This document shows, piece after piece, positions 24,405 to 33,141 of a stretch of DNA of 64,000 nt. The DNA is taken from assembly GCA_947503175.1 (NCBI GenBank), contig CANNCO010000002.1:558001-622000 (forward strand), in the 5' to 3' direction. How positions within the stretch are numbered: position 1 is the first letter of the stretch; each line of letters opens with the position of its first letter. The notes beneath the pieces were generated by a model, which had not been told where the DNA came from, ran no database searches, and saw only the letters and a program-made list of their open reading frames with translations. The stretch comes from an uncultured Paracoccaceae bacterium. GTDB taxonomy: Bacteria; Pseudomonadota; Alphaproteobacteria; Rhodobacterales; Rhodobacteraceae. Both the position numbers and the translations under genes were made by a program.

Positions 24405-25702
24405 TGAGACAGCGATATTGGAGCGCGAGGCTCCCGCTCATTGTCGGTTTTGGGGCCGCCGTCCTCCTTCTAGGGGTTGTGGGTGCATGGAGCGTCAGCG
24501 CCCAGATCGCCGGAGCCGTGGTCGTGCAAGGAATTGTTGAAGTCGAAAGCGAACGTCAGGTTGTCCAACATCCAAATGGCGGCGTGGTCGGTCAAATCAT
24601 CGCCCGTGAAGGTGACCGCGTCGAAGCTGGCGATGTGCTTGTCCGATTGGACGGCGTATATCTGAAGTCCAAGCTCGCAATTGTTGAACGTCAACTGAGC
24701 GAGATTTTTGCGCGTCGGACACGCTTGAACGCGGAACGGGACGATGCAACGCATCTGGAATTCGGCGCATTTCCAGACTACGAGATGATCGGGCCCGAGA
24801 TCACACGTGAGCAGGCAGAAGGCCAAAGACGCCTCTTCGAGGCGCGAAAAACGTCGCTTGCACAGCAAACCCGGCAACTGACGGAACAACAGACCCAAAT
24901 CGAGCGTAAGATTGAAGGTGTACAAGCGCAGATAGGGTCTATTGATAGACAGCGTGATCTGATCACACAGGAACTGGCTGATGTTCAGAGTCTTCTAGAT
25001 CGGGGCTTGTCCACGGCAGCTCGTGCGTTGGAGCTTGAGCGAGAAAAGGCAAAGTTGGATGGTGAACTCGGTCGTCTGTCCGCATCCGTTGCAGAGGCGC
25101 GGACTCAGATTTCCAGTCTTGCCATTGAGATTGTGCAGCTCTCCGACGAACGCCGGGAGGCGGCTATAACGCGGCTCAGAGACCTCCAGTTTTCGGAGAT
25201 CGAACTGGAAGAACAGCGTCTGAGCGTGATCGAGCGTTTAGCAAGGCTCGATATCCGCGCCCCTGTCAGTGGCACAGTCTTCGGATCGCGCGTTTTTGCG
25301 ATGCAGTCGGTCGTCCAGGCTGCAGAGGCCATCATGTATATTGTACCAAGCGATCAGCCCCTACAAATCGAAGTTCGTATTAAGCCAATTGATATCGAGC
25401 AGGTGTTCGCCGGTCAGGAGGTTGTTGTTGCCCTGACATCCTACAATCGCCGCACCATCCCCGAAGTCCCCGGAACCGTCGTTCGCGTGGCCGCCGACGC
25501 CCAGACCGACGAAGCAACCGGGCAGGCGTTTTACGAAGCGATCCTGGCTCCCGACCCTGAAGCCTTGGACGCACTTGTGGATGTTTTGTTGGTGCCCGGG
25601 ATGCCCATAGAAGCGTTCTTGCAAACCGAAAGCCGCACACCTCTGGCCTATCTGACGCAGCCACTTGCCATGTACTTTAGTCGAGCGTTCCGGGAAGAAT
25701 GA
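24404..25702 (+). CDS. HlyD family type I secretion periplasmic adaptor
   Basis: The 432-residue membrane fusion protein has one N-terminal transmembrane helix (about 9-32), a lipoyl/barrel-sandwich half (VEVESERQVVQHPNGGVVGQI, EGDRVEAGDVLVRLDG), a long coiled coil (about 90-260, rich in Gln, Glu and Arg) and the return half beginning DIRAPVSGTVFG. The C-terminal beta-barrel domain includes PGMPIEAFLQTESRTPLAYL, the conserved end of PrtE/HlyD proteins. It bridges the inner-membrane ABC exporter to a TolC-like channel. It is translationally coupled to the exporter gene. The transported protein is not identifiable in the window. Confidence 0.92.
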   Translation: MRQRYWSARLPLIVGFGAAVLLLGVVGAWSVSAQIAGAVVVQGIVEVESERQVVQHPNGGVVGQIIAREGDRVEAGDVLVRLDGVYLKSKLAIVERQLSEIFARRTRLNAERDDATHLEFGAFPDYEMIGPEITREQAEGQRRLFEARKTSLAQQTRQLTEQQTQIERKIEGVQAQIGSIDRQRDLITQELADVQSLLDRGLSTAARALELEREKAKLDGELGRLSASVAEARTQISSLAIEIVQLSDERREAAITRLRDLQFSEIELEEQRLSVIERLARLDIRAPVSGTVFGSRVFAMQSVVQAAEAIMYIVPSDQPLQIEVRIKPIDIEQVFAGQEVVVALTSYNRRTIPEVPGTVVRVAADAQTDEATGQAFYEAILAPDPEALDALVDVLLVPGMPIEAFLQTESRTPLAYLTQPLAMYFSRAFREE

Positions 25703-26337
25703 CACCACGGTGTACCCGGTGCTTTCGCCGGCTCGGAGCTCTGCGACACGCCGGATGATTCTTTGCCCGGATTGGCGCAATCCAGATTGAAGGCATGGAT
25801 CATGCGTCAGTCCCCCATAGTGCCCCTCCGCGTTTGCGCGAGGTTTTCAGGAAACTCGAATCTTTCGGGCGACCTCCCCGACGATGTGCGGCGTGCTGTT
25901 CTTCAATACATTCGGGTCTCCGGAAACAGGGTTCCAGACGCGTCATCTGCGTATCCCCGCTCGGGACATTGCTTCGCAATACCCTGCCGAGCTGTGGATC
26001 AACCAGAAAAGATCAGGCATGTCACCGCTCGATTTTTCGGACGATGAATTACTCAGCGGAGATCAATGGGGCCTGAGCATTGAGCGCAACCCGACACGGG
26101 CCAAGCTCGATGGCGGACGTAACTGTTCACACTTGACTCACGCCGTCTGAGTCGGTCAATTGAAATAGTTTACTGATTCAGTCAGGAAACTGGGCGCCTC
26201 AAGGCGCTCCATCGCGTTTCAGGACTCCGCCGGTGCGGGCGACTGAAGCGAAAGCTACGCGACAGCCAAAATCGTCCCGCGATGGGGGCGTGCACGCAAG
26301 AGAATTGAGAATGACAAGCATTCGCGAAGAGGTTCCA
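25703..26337. other. Intergenic gap between secretion genes and importer operon, no gene recognised
   Basis: These 635 bases include several short overlapping frames of 80-95 codons on plus, the longest coherent one at about 25884-26150, but none has a ribosome-binding site or a recognisable motif. A short GCGCCT/AGGCGC inverted repeat sits at 26194-26207. No conserved riboswitch elements such as a B12 box were seen ahead of the importer genes. Confidence 0.4.
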
Positions 26338-27426
26338 ATGGTCCGCCCAAACACGCCTGTCGCAGCGATTGCAGTTCTGACACTGGCTGTCGGATCAAAC
26401 GCGCTCGCCGACGAAACTATAACGCTTACCGATCAACGCGGCATCTCCGTCGATCTGGACGGTCCTGCCGAACGTCTCGTTACCTTCCCGATGCCGGCCG
26501 CCGCGCTTTTTGCATCCGTCGCGGGAACCGCCGAGCCGCTTGTCGCCATGCATCCCGCTTCGCAAGCTGCCATCAAAGAGGGAATCCTCGGCACGATCTT
26601 TCCCGAGGCGCTTGAGGTCGAAACCGGCATCACATCGGGTGGCGTGTTCGCGCCCAATGTCGAGGCAGTGCTGAACCTGAATCCCGATCTGGTGGTGCAA
26701 TGGGCCGGCCGTGGCGACGAACTGCTGGAGCCGATGGAGGCAGTCGGTCTGCCGGTCATCGGCCTGAACTACGGCACGCAGGAGCATACGGAAACCTGGG
26801 TCCGTACCCTCGCGGCGGCGATTAACGAACCGGCTCGCGCCGATCTCATCAACGGGCGCCACCGGGCCGCGATCGAGGACATCACCACGCGGGCTGCGGC
26901 ACTGCCGGAAGACAGCCGCGTCTCTGTCCTTTACTTCCTCCGGGCGGCGAACTCGCTCGAAGTCCGCGGAGAGGGCAGCTACAACCATTTCTATATGGAT
27001 ATGGTCGGCGGCGTGAACCCGGCGGGTCCGTCGGGCAGCCGCACCGAGATCAACGCCGAACAGCTTCTGGCTTGGAACCCCGACGTGATCCTTTTGGGCA
27101 ATTTCGATCCGGCCATGCCCGAGGACTTCTACAACGATCCGTTGTTCTCGGCGCTGAACGCAGTCCAGAACCGGCAGGTCTACAAGATGCCTCTTGGCGG
27201 ATATCGCTGGGATCCGCCCTCGCAGGAATCGCCGCTGGCCTGGATGTGGCTGGCTGAAGTCCTCTACGGCGACAAGATGGACTTCGATCTGAGATCGGAA
27301 ATGCAGAGCTTCTATGCCGACGTCTACGGCTACGATCTGAGCGAAGCGGAAATCGACTCGATACTGCGCGTGGAAGTCAATGGCGACAATCCAAGCTATG
27401 ACAGGTTCCTGAGCCCACAGGGATGA
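26338..27426 (+). CDS. FecB/BtuF-type ABC transporter substrate-binding protein
   Basis: The 362-residue protein has a signal peptide (MVRPNTPVAAIAVLTLAVGS, cleavage after ALA) and the two-lobed TroA/FecB fold. Visible blocks are ERLVTFPMPAAALFASVAG, PNVEAVLNLNPDLVVQWAG, and INAEQLLAWNPDVILLGNF in the second lobe. Such proteins deliver siderophores, haem, cobalamin or metal chelates to a FecCD permease, and a permease gene follows with ATGA overlap. The preferred ATG at 26338 has AAGAGG in front; longer frames reach 26233. No outer-membrane receptor is adjacent, so the ligand may be small enough to pass porins. The ligand is unknown. Confidence 0.88.
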   Translation: MVRPNTPVAAIAVLTLAVGSNALADETITLTDQRGISVDLDGPAERLVTFPMPAAALFASVAGTAEPLVAMHPASQAAIKEGILGTIFPEALEVETGITSGGVFAPNVEAVLNLNPDLVVQWAGRGDELLEPMEAVGLPVIGLNYGTQEHTETWVRTLAAAINEPARADLINGRHRAAIEDITTRAAALPEDSRVSVLYFLRAANSLEVRGEGSYNHFYMDMVGGVNPAGPSGSRTEINAEQLLAWNPDVILLGNFDPAMPEDFYNDPLFSALNAVQNRQVYKMPLGGYRWDPPSQESPLAWMWLAEVLYGDKMDFDLRSEMQSFYADVYGYDLSEAEIDSILRVEVNGDNPSYDRFLSPQG

Positions 27427-28472
27427 GTCAGGCTTCACTCGTCGAAAAGGCTGGCGCAAACCGCGCGGTCCTGCTCTGGGCGGGGCTGGCGTTGGCGCTG
27501 TTCTTCACGGTTCTCCTTGCCTTGGGCATGGGGCGCTATCCAATCCCTTGGCACCGGGTTCTGGCAATCCTATTGGGTAACCTGGCGCCGCTCGAGGCGA
27601 ACTGGAGCCAGGTCGAGGAACAGGTGGTCGAGGCGCTGCGTCTGCCGCGTATTCTGGTGGCCCTGACCTGCGGCGCGGCGCTTGCGGCAGCGGGCGTGGC
27701 ATTGCAGGGTACGTTCCGTAATCCGTTGGTGGGCCCACAGATCATCGGCGTGTCCTCCGGCGCTGGCTTTGGCGGAGCACTGGCATTGCTCCTCTCCGAA
27801 AGCCAGCTTGTGCTGATGTTCAGCGCCTTCGCCTTCGGCCTTATCGCTATGGCCATCGTGCTCTGGCTCAGTCGGGTGGGCGGCCGGTCTCCGGTGCTGA
27901 TGCTGGTACTCGCAGGCGTTGTCACGAGCGCCATGTTCGCGGCTCTGACGTCGCTCATACAGTATGTCGCCGACCCCGAGGACAAGCTGCCGGCCATTGT
28001 ATTCTGGCTCATGGGCAGTTTCTCGACCGCCGGCTATGACGAGCTTGCCTGGGTCGCGCCGCCGGTCGCGGTGACCTGCGGGCTTCTGTTCCTGTTGCGC
28101 TGGCGCATCAACGTTCTGTCGCTGGGCGACGAGGAAGCGGAGTCACTGGGCGTTTCGGTGAACATGACGCGCCTTGTGATCGTGTTCTGCGTGGCCGCCA
28201 TCGCGGCGGCAGTCGTCGCCGTCGCCGGTGTCGTGGGGTGGGTTGGTCTTGTCGTGCCGCATCTGGCGCGCATGGTTGTGGGTCCAGACCACCGCATCCT
28301 GCTGCCCGTCGCCATGGTCGTCGGCGGCGGCTATCTGGTGATCATCGATACGATCGCGCGCACCGCCACGACTGCCGAAATCCCATTGGGCGTCCTGACC
28401 GCGCTGATCGGTGCGCCGGTATTCGCCTATCTTCTGAAGTCGACCCAAGCGAGGGGGTGGAACCGTGATTGA
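27423..28472 (+). CDS. FecCD family ABC transporter permease
   Basis: The 349-residue inner-membrane protein has about ten hydrophobic segments and the FecCD signatures LRLPRILVALTCGAALAAAGVALQG, NPLVGPQIIGVSSGAGFG, and near the end GWVGLVVPHLARMVVGPDHRILLP. It is the channel subunit of a siderophore/metal-chelate-type importer. It overlaps the binding-protein gene by four bases and the ATPase gene by eight, so all three are made together. Only one permease gene is present, implying a homodimer. Confidence 0.92.
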   Translation: MSQASLVEKAGANRAVLLWAGLALALFFTVLLALGMGRYPIPWHRVLAILLGNLAPLEANWSQVEEQVVEALRLPRILVALTCGAALAAAGVALQGTFRNPLVGPQIIGVSSGAGFGGALALLLSESQLVLMFSAFAFGLIAMAIVLWLSRVGGRSPVLMLVLAGVVTSAMFAALTSLIQYVADPEDKLPAIVFWLMGSFSTAGYDELAWVAPPVAVTCGLLFLLRWRINVLSLGDEEAESLGVSVNMTRLVIVFCVAAIAAAVVAVAGVVGWVGLVVPHLARMVVGPDHRILLPVAMVVGGGYLVIIDTIARTATTAEIPLGVLTALIGAPVFAYLLKSTQARGWNRD

Positions 28473-29211
28473 CGTGAGCGGGCTTGGACATGGCTATGGT
28501 CGCGGGCAGTGGCTTTTGCGCGAGATCGCGTTTTCTGCCGCTCGGGGTGAGGCGCTGGCCATTCTCGGGCCGAACGGACGCGGCAAAACCACGCTTCTGA
28601 AGGCGATCATGGGGTTCCTCCGACCGCGCGAGGGCCAGGCCCGGATCGATGGGCCGCTGGGCTATGTCCCGCAATTCTCGCAAGCGGCCTTTCCCTTCAA
28701 AGTGCTGGACATGGTGATGATGGGCCGTGCGCGCCATGTGCCGGTCTTGGGCGCACCAAAGGCACGAGATGCCGAGATTTGCCGCGCAGTCCTTGCGCGC
28801 CTGAACATCGCCCATTTTGCGGACCGTTCCTTTGACGAGCTCAGCGGGGGTGAGCGGCAGCTTGTGCTCGTGGCACGCGCACTCGCGTCGGAATGTGAGG
28901 GCCTCGTGCTGGACGAACCGACGTCAGCGCTCGATTTCCGCAACCAGTCCGAGATCCTCAGGGTGATGCGGCGGCTGGTGATCGAGGACGGGCTGGCGGT
29001 CGTCTTCACCACCCATTTCCCGCAGCATGCATTGCACGTGGCCGACAATGTGCTGTTACTTTACGGCGGAAGCGATTTCCTTTTCGGTCCGACAGAGGAG
29101 GTTCTGTCCGAGGCCAACCTCTCGCGGCTTTACGACATGCCTGTGCGGCGGCTCGACTACGACCATGCCGGCGAGTTGCGCGGCACAGTTGTGCCCGTCT
29201 ACGCCGCATGA
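28465..29211 (+). CDS. FecE/BtuD-type ABC transporter ATP-binding protein
   Basis: The 248-residue ATPase has Walker A AILGPNGRGKTTLLKAI (near residues 33-48, with Arg in the GRGKT position), the Q-loop PQFSQAAFPFKVLDMVMMGR, the signature LSGGERQLVLVARAL and Walker B EGLVLDEPTSALD, then the switch histidine in FTTHFPQHA. These are typical of iron-chelate and cobalamin importers. It begins with GTG after a GAGGGGGTGG site and overlaps the permease. It is followed, in ATGA overlap, by three genes of unknown function that appear to belong to the same operon. Confidence 0.92.
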   Translation: MIDVSGLGHGYGRGQWLLREIAFSAARGEALAILGPNGRGKTTLLKAIMGFLRPREGQARIDGPLGYVPQFSQAAFPFKVLDMVMMGRARHVPVLGAPKARDAEICRAVLARLNIAHFADRSFDELSGGERQLVLVARALASECEGLVLDEPTSALDFRNQSEILRVMRRLVIEDGLAVVFTTHFPQHALHVADNVLLLYGGSDFLFGPTEEVLSEANLSRLYDMPVRRLDYDHAGELRGTVVPVYAA

Positions 29212-29819
29212 CGGTGCTCTACGTCCACTCAGCGTTCGGCGAGCCCCCGGCGCCTGTGCGCGACGCAGCGGAAGGCGGGAAAATCGAGATCGCAGTCCAG
29301 TCCGACTTGTCCGCCGAGAGGCTGATGATGGCCCGCGGGATCATCACCGGCAACCAACTCGACCAAGATGCGTTTCTGACGCTTCGTCCGGCGCTCGAGG
29401 CGTTTCTCGACTCCGGCGGCCGCTGGTTTTTCAACGGTCATGTCATGCGTCCGCTTATCGCGGGTCTTGAACGCTATCAAAGGATGGCGAACCCCTGCCG
29501 TTCGGATTTCGCCCAGACCCGGCTGGCGCCGCATCCGATTTTTGAAGGGATCGATATCGCGCATCTGGAGACGAACAAGGGCGTTGCAGGTTTCTACGGG
29601 CGTGGGGCGAACCCGATGCCCGACGGGGCAAGGGTCGTCACCGGTTTGCGCGATGGCACGGTGCCGGTCGACTGGGTCTGGTGCCGTCCGGCGGGCGGCT
29701 GTTTCTTCAGTCATGCGGGCAACGACCTCGGTCAGGCGGGCATGGAATGGGGCCTGCCGCCCACGCTTCATGCCCGTATTTTCGCCTGGGCGCGTGGAGG
29801 GGATTGCCTATGCGCCTGA
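29208..29819 (+). CDS. Conserved hypothetical protein, class I amidotransferase-like (first of pair)
   Basis: This 203-residue cytoplasmic protein begins MTVLYVHSAFGEPP and has alternating strands with GIITGNQLDQDAF and LDSGGRWFFNGHVMRPL, which suggest a flavodoxin-like or ThuA/class I amidotransferase-like fold. The GGRWFFNGH segment resembles the turn before a nucleophile elbow, but no cysteine sits there; His and Asn occupy the region. It is coupled to the ATPase gene (ATGA) and overlaps the next gene by ten bases. The next gene product looks like a distant relative. I do not recognise a named family; the fold call is inference. Confidence 0.45.
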   Translation: MTVLYVHSAFGEPPAPVRDAAEGGKIEIAVQSDLSAERLMMARGIITGNQLDQDAFLTLRPALEAFLDSGGRWFFNGHVMRPLIAGLERYQRMANPCRSDFAQTRLAPHPIFEGIDIAHLETNKGVAGFYGRGANPMPDGARVVTGLRDGTVPVDWVWCRPAGGCFFSHAGNDLGQAGMEWGLPPTLHARIFAWARGGDCLCA

Positions 29820-30415
29820 TCGCCCTGTCCTGCGGCACTTACTACCAGATCGAGAGCCTTGAGGCGCCGCGATATGGCGCGTTTTTCGACGCGATCCTGC
29901 CGCCGGAACGGCTGGGCGAGGTGTGTGACGGAACATCCTGCCTGTTCGTGCCCTGCCGCAGCCCCGCACAACGCCTGATCGCGCAGGCCGATCGTCTTGC
30001 GGCCCATTTGGCGGCCGGCGGCACCGTGGTCGCCATGGGCGAGAGCCGTTCGGACCTTTGGCTGCCGTCCGTTACGTTTCACCATCGCCCCACGAACTGG
30101 TGGTGGTGGCTGGCACCCGGCGCCGATCTCGGCAACCGGGTCGTTACCCCCGACCATCCACTGATGGCGGGTATCGGCAAACCGGACATCACCTGGCATC
30201 TGCACGGTCATTTCGACGTCCCTGACGGCGCCGAAGTGCTGACGGAAGACGCCGAGGGCCGTGCGCTGCTCTATGTCGACGAGGTCACCACACCGGGCCG
30301 AATGGTCATCACCTCGCTCGACCCGATGTATCACCACGGTTCGCATTTCATGCCGGCGACCACCCGGTTTCTGGACCGATTTCTTCCTAACCTCAGAGGG
30401 TTTCTCAATGGATAG
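29810..30415 (+). CDS. Conserved hypothetical protein, class I amidotransferase/ThuA-like (second of pair)
   Basis: The 201-residue protein starts MRLIALSCGTYYQIESL, after GGAGGGG, inside the end of the previous gene. It has QADRLAAHLAAGGTVVAMGES, a strand-turn typical of ThuA or class I amidotransferase-like proteins, then a Trp-rich stretch (TNWWWWLAPGADLG), PDHPLMAGIG and GRMVITSLDPMYHHGSHFMPAT near the end. That last part resembles the closing segment of trehalose-utilisation-type and putative glutamine amidotransferase proteins. No catalytic cysteine is obvious in the expected position. It overlaps the following gene by eight bases. Function unknown; probably acts with its neighbours on the imported substrate. 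Confidence 0.5.
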   Translation: MRLIALSCGTYYQIESLEAPRYGAFFDAILPPERLGEVCDGTSCLFVPCRSPAQRLIAQADRLAAHLAAGGTVVAMGESRSDLWLPSVTFHHRPTNWWWWLAPGADLGNRVVTPDHPLMAGIGKPDITWHLHGHFDVPDGAEVLTEDAEGRALLYVDEVTTPGRMVITSLDPMYHHGSHFMPATTRFLDRFLPNLRGFLNG

Positions 30416-30917
30416 CATCACCGTGCGCGAGGCCGGAAAGTCACTGAAATTTACATTCGACGATCTCCTTCGCTACCATGGCGGCGGATTTCCGGGCGGT
30501 GTGGTCCACGGGCTGAAGGCGATGCAGGCGGCCTTTCCCCTTTTTGGTTCCGAACCGCCTGAACGGCGCGAGATTACGCTGGTCACGGCCTTCTCCGGCC
30601 CGGGCGGGCGGGACGCGATAGAGGCGGTTACGCGCGCCCTGACGGATGGACGTCTGACGGTTGACCGCAGTCTTGGAGGCCGTGACGTCATCACCGACCC
30701 GCCCGGCCCCTACCTTTGGCGCTTCGGCTATCGCGGTCGGTTTGTCGAGGCCCTGATCAGGCCCGGACATGTACGCGAAGAGTTCGTGCGTCTGGGGGCA
30801 AAACCTGATCGGACGGAGGCGGAGACCAAACGGCACGAGGGCTTAAAACGGGAAATGGCGGATCGTCTCCTGCCGCTTCCGGCATCCGAGATTTATGCGC
30901 CACGGGTCTTAGATTAG
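30408..30917 (+). CDS. Hypothetical FmdE-like protein
   Basis: The 169-residue protein has LLRYHGGGFPGGVVHGLKAMQAAF near residue 20. This resembles the FmdE-domain pattern in which a His-Gly motif and Pro-Gly are followed by a helix, but the usual cysteine (HGHxCPG) is replaced, so a metal-binding role is doubtful. The remainder includes FSGPGGRDAIEAVTRALTDGRLTVDRSLGGRD. There is no signal peptide or membrane segment. It is the last gene of the importer operon, with its ATG inside the end of the previous gene. The link to FmdE is a reading by eye, and the function is unknown. Confidence 0.5.
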   Translation: MDSITVREAGKSLKFTFDDLLRYHGGGFPGGVVHGLKAMQAAFPLFGSEPPERREITLVTAFSGPGGRDAIEAVTRALTDGRLTVDRSLGGRDVITDPPGPYLWRFGYRGRFVEALIRPGHVREEFVRLGAKPDRTEAETKRHEGLKREMADRLLPLPASEIYAPRVLD

Positions 30918-30940
30918 AAACGTATCGACGGCACTTCGTT

Positions 30941-31891
30941 TCAATCGGCGGAATCCCTGCGTGCCAACTCCGAAACCAGGCCAGTTTTGCCGAACCGCAG
31001 CGGCCTTTGCGTTCCCCCGGTCCGAAGCAGCACGAAAAGCCCGGAACCGATAATCAGAACCGTACCCATGATATCCAGTGGTTCCACCGCCTCACCGAAC
31101 AGCACGATGCCAAAGAACGCACCACAGATGAGCCGGCTGTAGCGGAAGGGAGTGACCACAGAGACGTCGCCGGATCGCATCGCCTCGGTCAAGGCGATGT
31201 ATCCCAACGCCCCGGCGACGGCGGCACCGACAAGGACCGGCAGGTCCACGAGAGCGGGCGTGCCAAGCGGCGCGTCCTCCCAAAACGCATAGATCAGGTC
31301 TGCAACGACGACCGACACGAAACTGTAGAACCCAAGCACGGCATTGGGGATCGACCGCGGCGCGGCCCGCGTGGCCAGATCCCGCAGCGCGAGACCGAGC
31401 ATTCCGAGAACCGCGAGGATGGAGAGCACCGAGAAATCGACCGCCGATGGGCGCAGAATCAGCATGACGCCACAAAGGCCCACGACAATCGCCAGCCAGC
31501 GCCCGGCTGCGACACGCTCACCAAACACCAGCGCAGCACCGGCCACGACAACCAGGGGCGTCGCCTGAAGAATGGCAACGGTGGAACTGAGGGCCGTCAG
31601 AACGAGCGACAGCGTAAAGAAAAGCCGCCCGAAAACCTCGAACCAGAAACGTAGAACCATGCTTGGGTGCCAGATTTCGCGGGAAACCAGCGATTGCCGC
31701 CGCATGGTACAAAGGAGCGCGAGCAAAACCATGCCGACCCCGCCGAAGGCGACCATAAGCTGAGAAACCGGCGTGACGTCGCTTGCGGTTTTCAGAAACA
31801 CGTCCTCAAACGAAAACGCCGTCATGGATGCCATCATCCAAAGACTGCCTGTGAGGTTCTGACGCCGCTTGGATGCGATGGGGGCAATCAT
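30941..31891 (-). CDS. EamA/DMT family transporter
   Basis: The 316-residue membrane protein has about ten hydrophobic helices in two EamA repeats. The first contains SLVLTALSSTVAILQATPLVVVAGAALVFGERVAAGRWLAI and the second GYIALTEAMRSGDVSVVTPFRYSRLICGAFFGIVLFGEAVEPLD. These match the drug/metabolite transporter superfamily, whose members export amino acids or other metabolites. GGAGGACC lies before the ATG. It converges on the FmdE-like gene and follows the S66 peptidase gene on the same strand after 164 bases. The substrate is unknown. Confidence 0.88.
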   Translation of the reverse strand: MIAPIASKRRQNLTGSLWMMASMTAFSFEDVFLKTASDVTPVSQLMVAFGGVGMVLLALLCTMRRQSLVSREIWHPSMVLRFWFEVFGRLFFTLSLVLTALSSTVAILQATPLVVVAGAALVFGERVAAGRWLAIVVGLCGVMLILRPSAVDFSVLSILAVLGMLGLALRDLATRAAPRSIPNAVLGFYSFVSVVVADLIYAFWEDAPLGTPALVDLPVLVGAAVAGALGYIALTEAMRSGDVSVVTPFRYSRLICGAFFGIVLFGEAVEPLDIMGTVLIIGSGLFVLLRTGGTQRPLRFGKTGLVSELARRDSAD

Positions 31892-32055
31892 GTCGTTTGG
31901 TCCTCCATGCCGTCAACCGACCCAAAATCCACGAAATGGCGATCCGGTCGATGACATGCCCTGCAAAAACGGCCCGGGGCCGGGAACCAATGCCCCGCGC
32001 CATGACAGGCGTGGCGTTCGGCACCCGCGCGCGGCGACCCGGCGTGCAGAGTGGA

Positions 32056-33141
32056 TCAAGCCGGACCCTCCCCCGTCTTGGTGCCTGCGGTGACGGCAGT
32101 TTCGACGATCGACAAACTGGCATCGCCGCAGTCGATTTCGGCTTCGACACCATAGGGCAGTACGGCCATGGGATCGGTATGGCCGAAGTCCAGCCCGGTG
32201 ATCAGAGGCATCCGGCCGGCACCGTACTCGGCAAGCACCTTGGCGATCGCCGCACCGTAATCATTGTGCCGTGCCGCCGGGATACCGCCGCCTGGACGGC
32301 CCACGACGACTCCGGCAATCCTCTGGAGAATGCCCTGTGTTCCGAAGTTGCGCATCCACCGTGTGACGACGGCGGGCGACGGGGCTTCCTCGGAGGTCTC
32401 GTAGAACAGGATGGCGCCGTTCCAGTAGTCGAGAGGCGGCCAGATTTCTGTTCCCTTCAGCATTTCGAGAACCTCCGCACATCCGCCGATCAGACGCCCG
32501 CGCACGATGCCCGTCCCCTGCCAAACCTTCGGTGCGACGGGCGCCTGCAGATGCCGCTTGCGCGTCTGGTTCGCCGGAGCAGCCCAGTCGAGCCGCTCGT
32601 CGGTCCAGCCTTCGAAGTTCTCCGGCAGTTTCCCCGGCGGGTCCGGCGAAAACAGCACGCGGCGGATCGCTTGTTTCGAGAACTCGTGCATGTCGCCACT
32701 CTCAGCGAAACCGGCCATCACCGTCGGGCCATAGAAACTCGTCACGCCCGCCTTGAGGCAGGCGAAATGCAGGACGGTAGCATCGGAATAGCCAAGAAAG
32801 ACCTTCGGGTTTTCAGCAATCAGCGCGAGATCGAGATGCGGGATAAGACGAATGGCATCATCCCCGCCAATCGAGGCGATGACGCCCGCCAACTCCGGGT
32901 CGGCAAAGGCCAGCATAATGTCATCGGCCCGCGCCTGCGGATTCCGGTGGAGCCAGCCCGCGGGCTTGCAGGCATTCGGCATCACAGCGACATCCAGCCC
33001 GAATTCTTCTGCAAGGTATCGCATGCCAGCCTCGAAACGGTCCGGATAACAGGCCGGGCCGCCCCAGGATGGTGTCACGACTCCGACCCGGTCACCGCGG
33101 GAAAGCATGCGTGGCTTTTCTAGCCTCCCGGGCCAGTTCAT
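32056..33141 (-). CDS. S66 family peptidase (LD-carboxypeptidase / MccF-like)
   Basis: The 361-residue protein belongs to the S66 serine peptidases. It has GDRVGVVTPSWGGP near residue 15, IASIGGDDAIRLIPHLD, the nucleophile block VFLGYSDATVLHF (serine near residue 117), a glutamate in FYETSEEAPSP and a histidine in GLDFGHTDPMAVLPYG. Such enzymes cleave tetrapeptide stems of peptidoglycan or, as MccF, inactivate peptidyl-nucleotide antibiotics; the long insertion and cytoplasmic location here favour the MccF-like side. The ATG at 33141 is chosen because it overlaps the stop of the DUF5946 gene as ATGA. Confidence 0.88.
   Translation of the reverse strand: MNWPGRLEKPRMLSRGDRVGVVTPSWGGPACYPDRFEAGMRYLAEEFGLDVAVMPNACKPAGWLHRNPQARADDIMLAFADPELAGVIASIGGDDAIRLIPHLDLALIAENPKVFLGYSDATVLHFACLKAGVTSFYGPTVMAGFAESGDMHEFSKQAIRRVLFSPDPPGKLPENFEGWTDERLDWAAPANQTRKRHLQAPVAPKVWQGTGIVRGRLIGGCAEVLEMLKGTEIWPPLDYWNGAILFYETSEEAPSPAVVTRWMRNFGTQGILQRIAGVVVGRPGGGIPAARHNDYGAAIAKVLAEYGAGRMPLITGLDFGHTDPMAVLPYGVEAEIDCGDASLSIVETAVTAGTKTGEGPA

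Noticed and set aside
25884-26150. 88-codon frame starting MCGVLFFNTFGSPETG
   Set aside because: No ribosome-binding site, no family recognised, and equally long frames overlap it; kept only as an unassigned gap.
25703-26337. Cobalamin or metal riboswitch ahead of the FecBCD-type operon
   Set aside because: No B12-box or other conserved riboswitch core could be recognised in the leader.
26395-27459. Open frame of 354 codons on minus over the FecB-like gene
   Set aside because: Shadow of the binding-protein gene, which has a signal peptide and coupled neighbours.
31873-33123. Open frame of 416 codons on plus over the S66 peptidase gene
   Set aside because: Shadow of a gene with clear S66 catalytic motifs; the composition is Arg/Pro/His-rich, as is usual for antisense frames.
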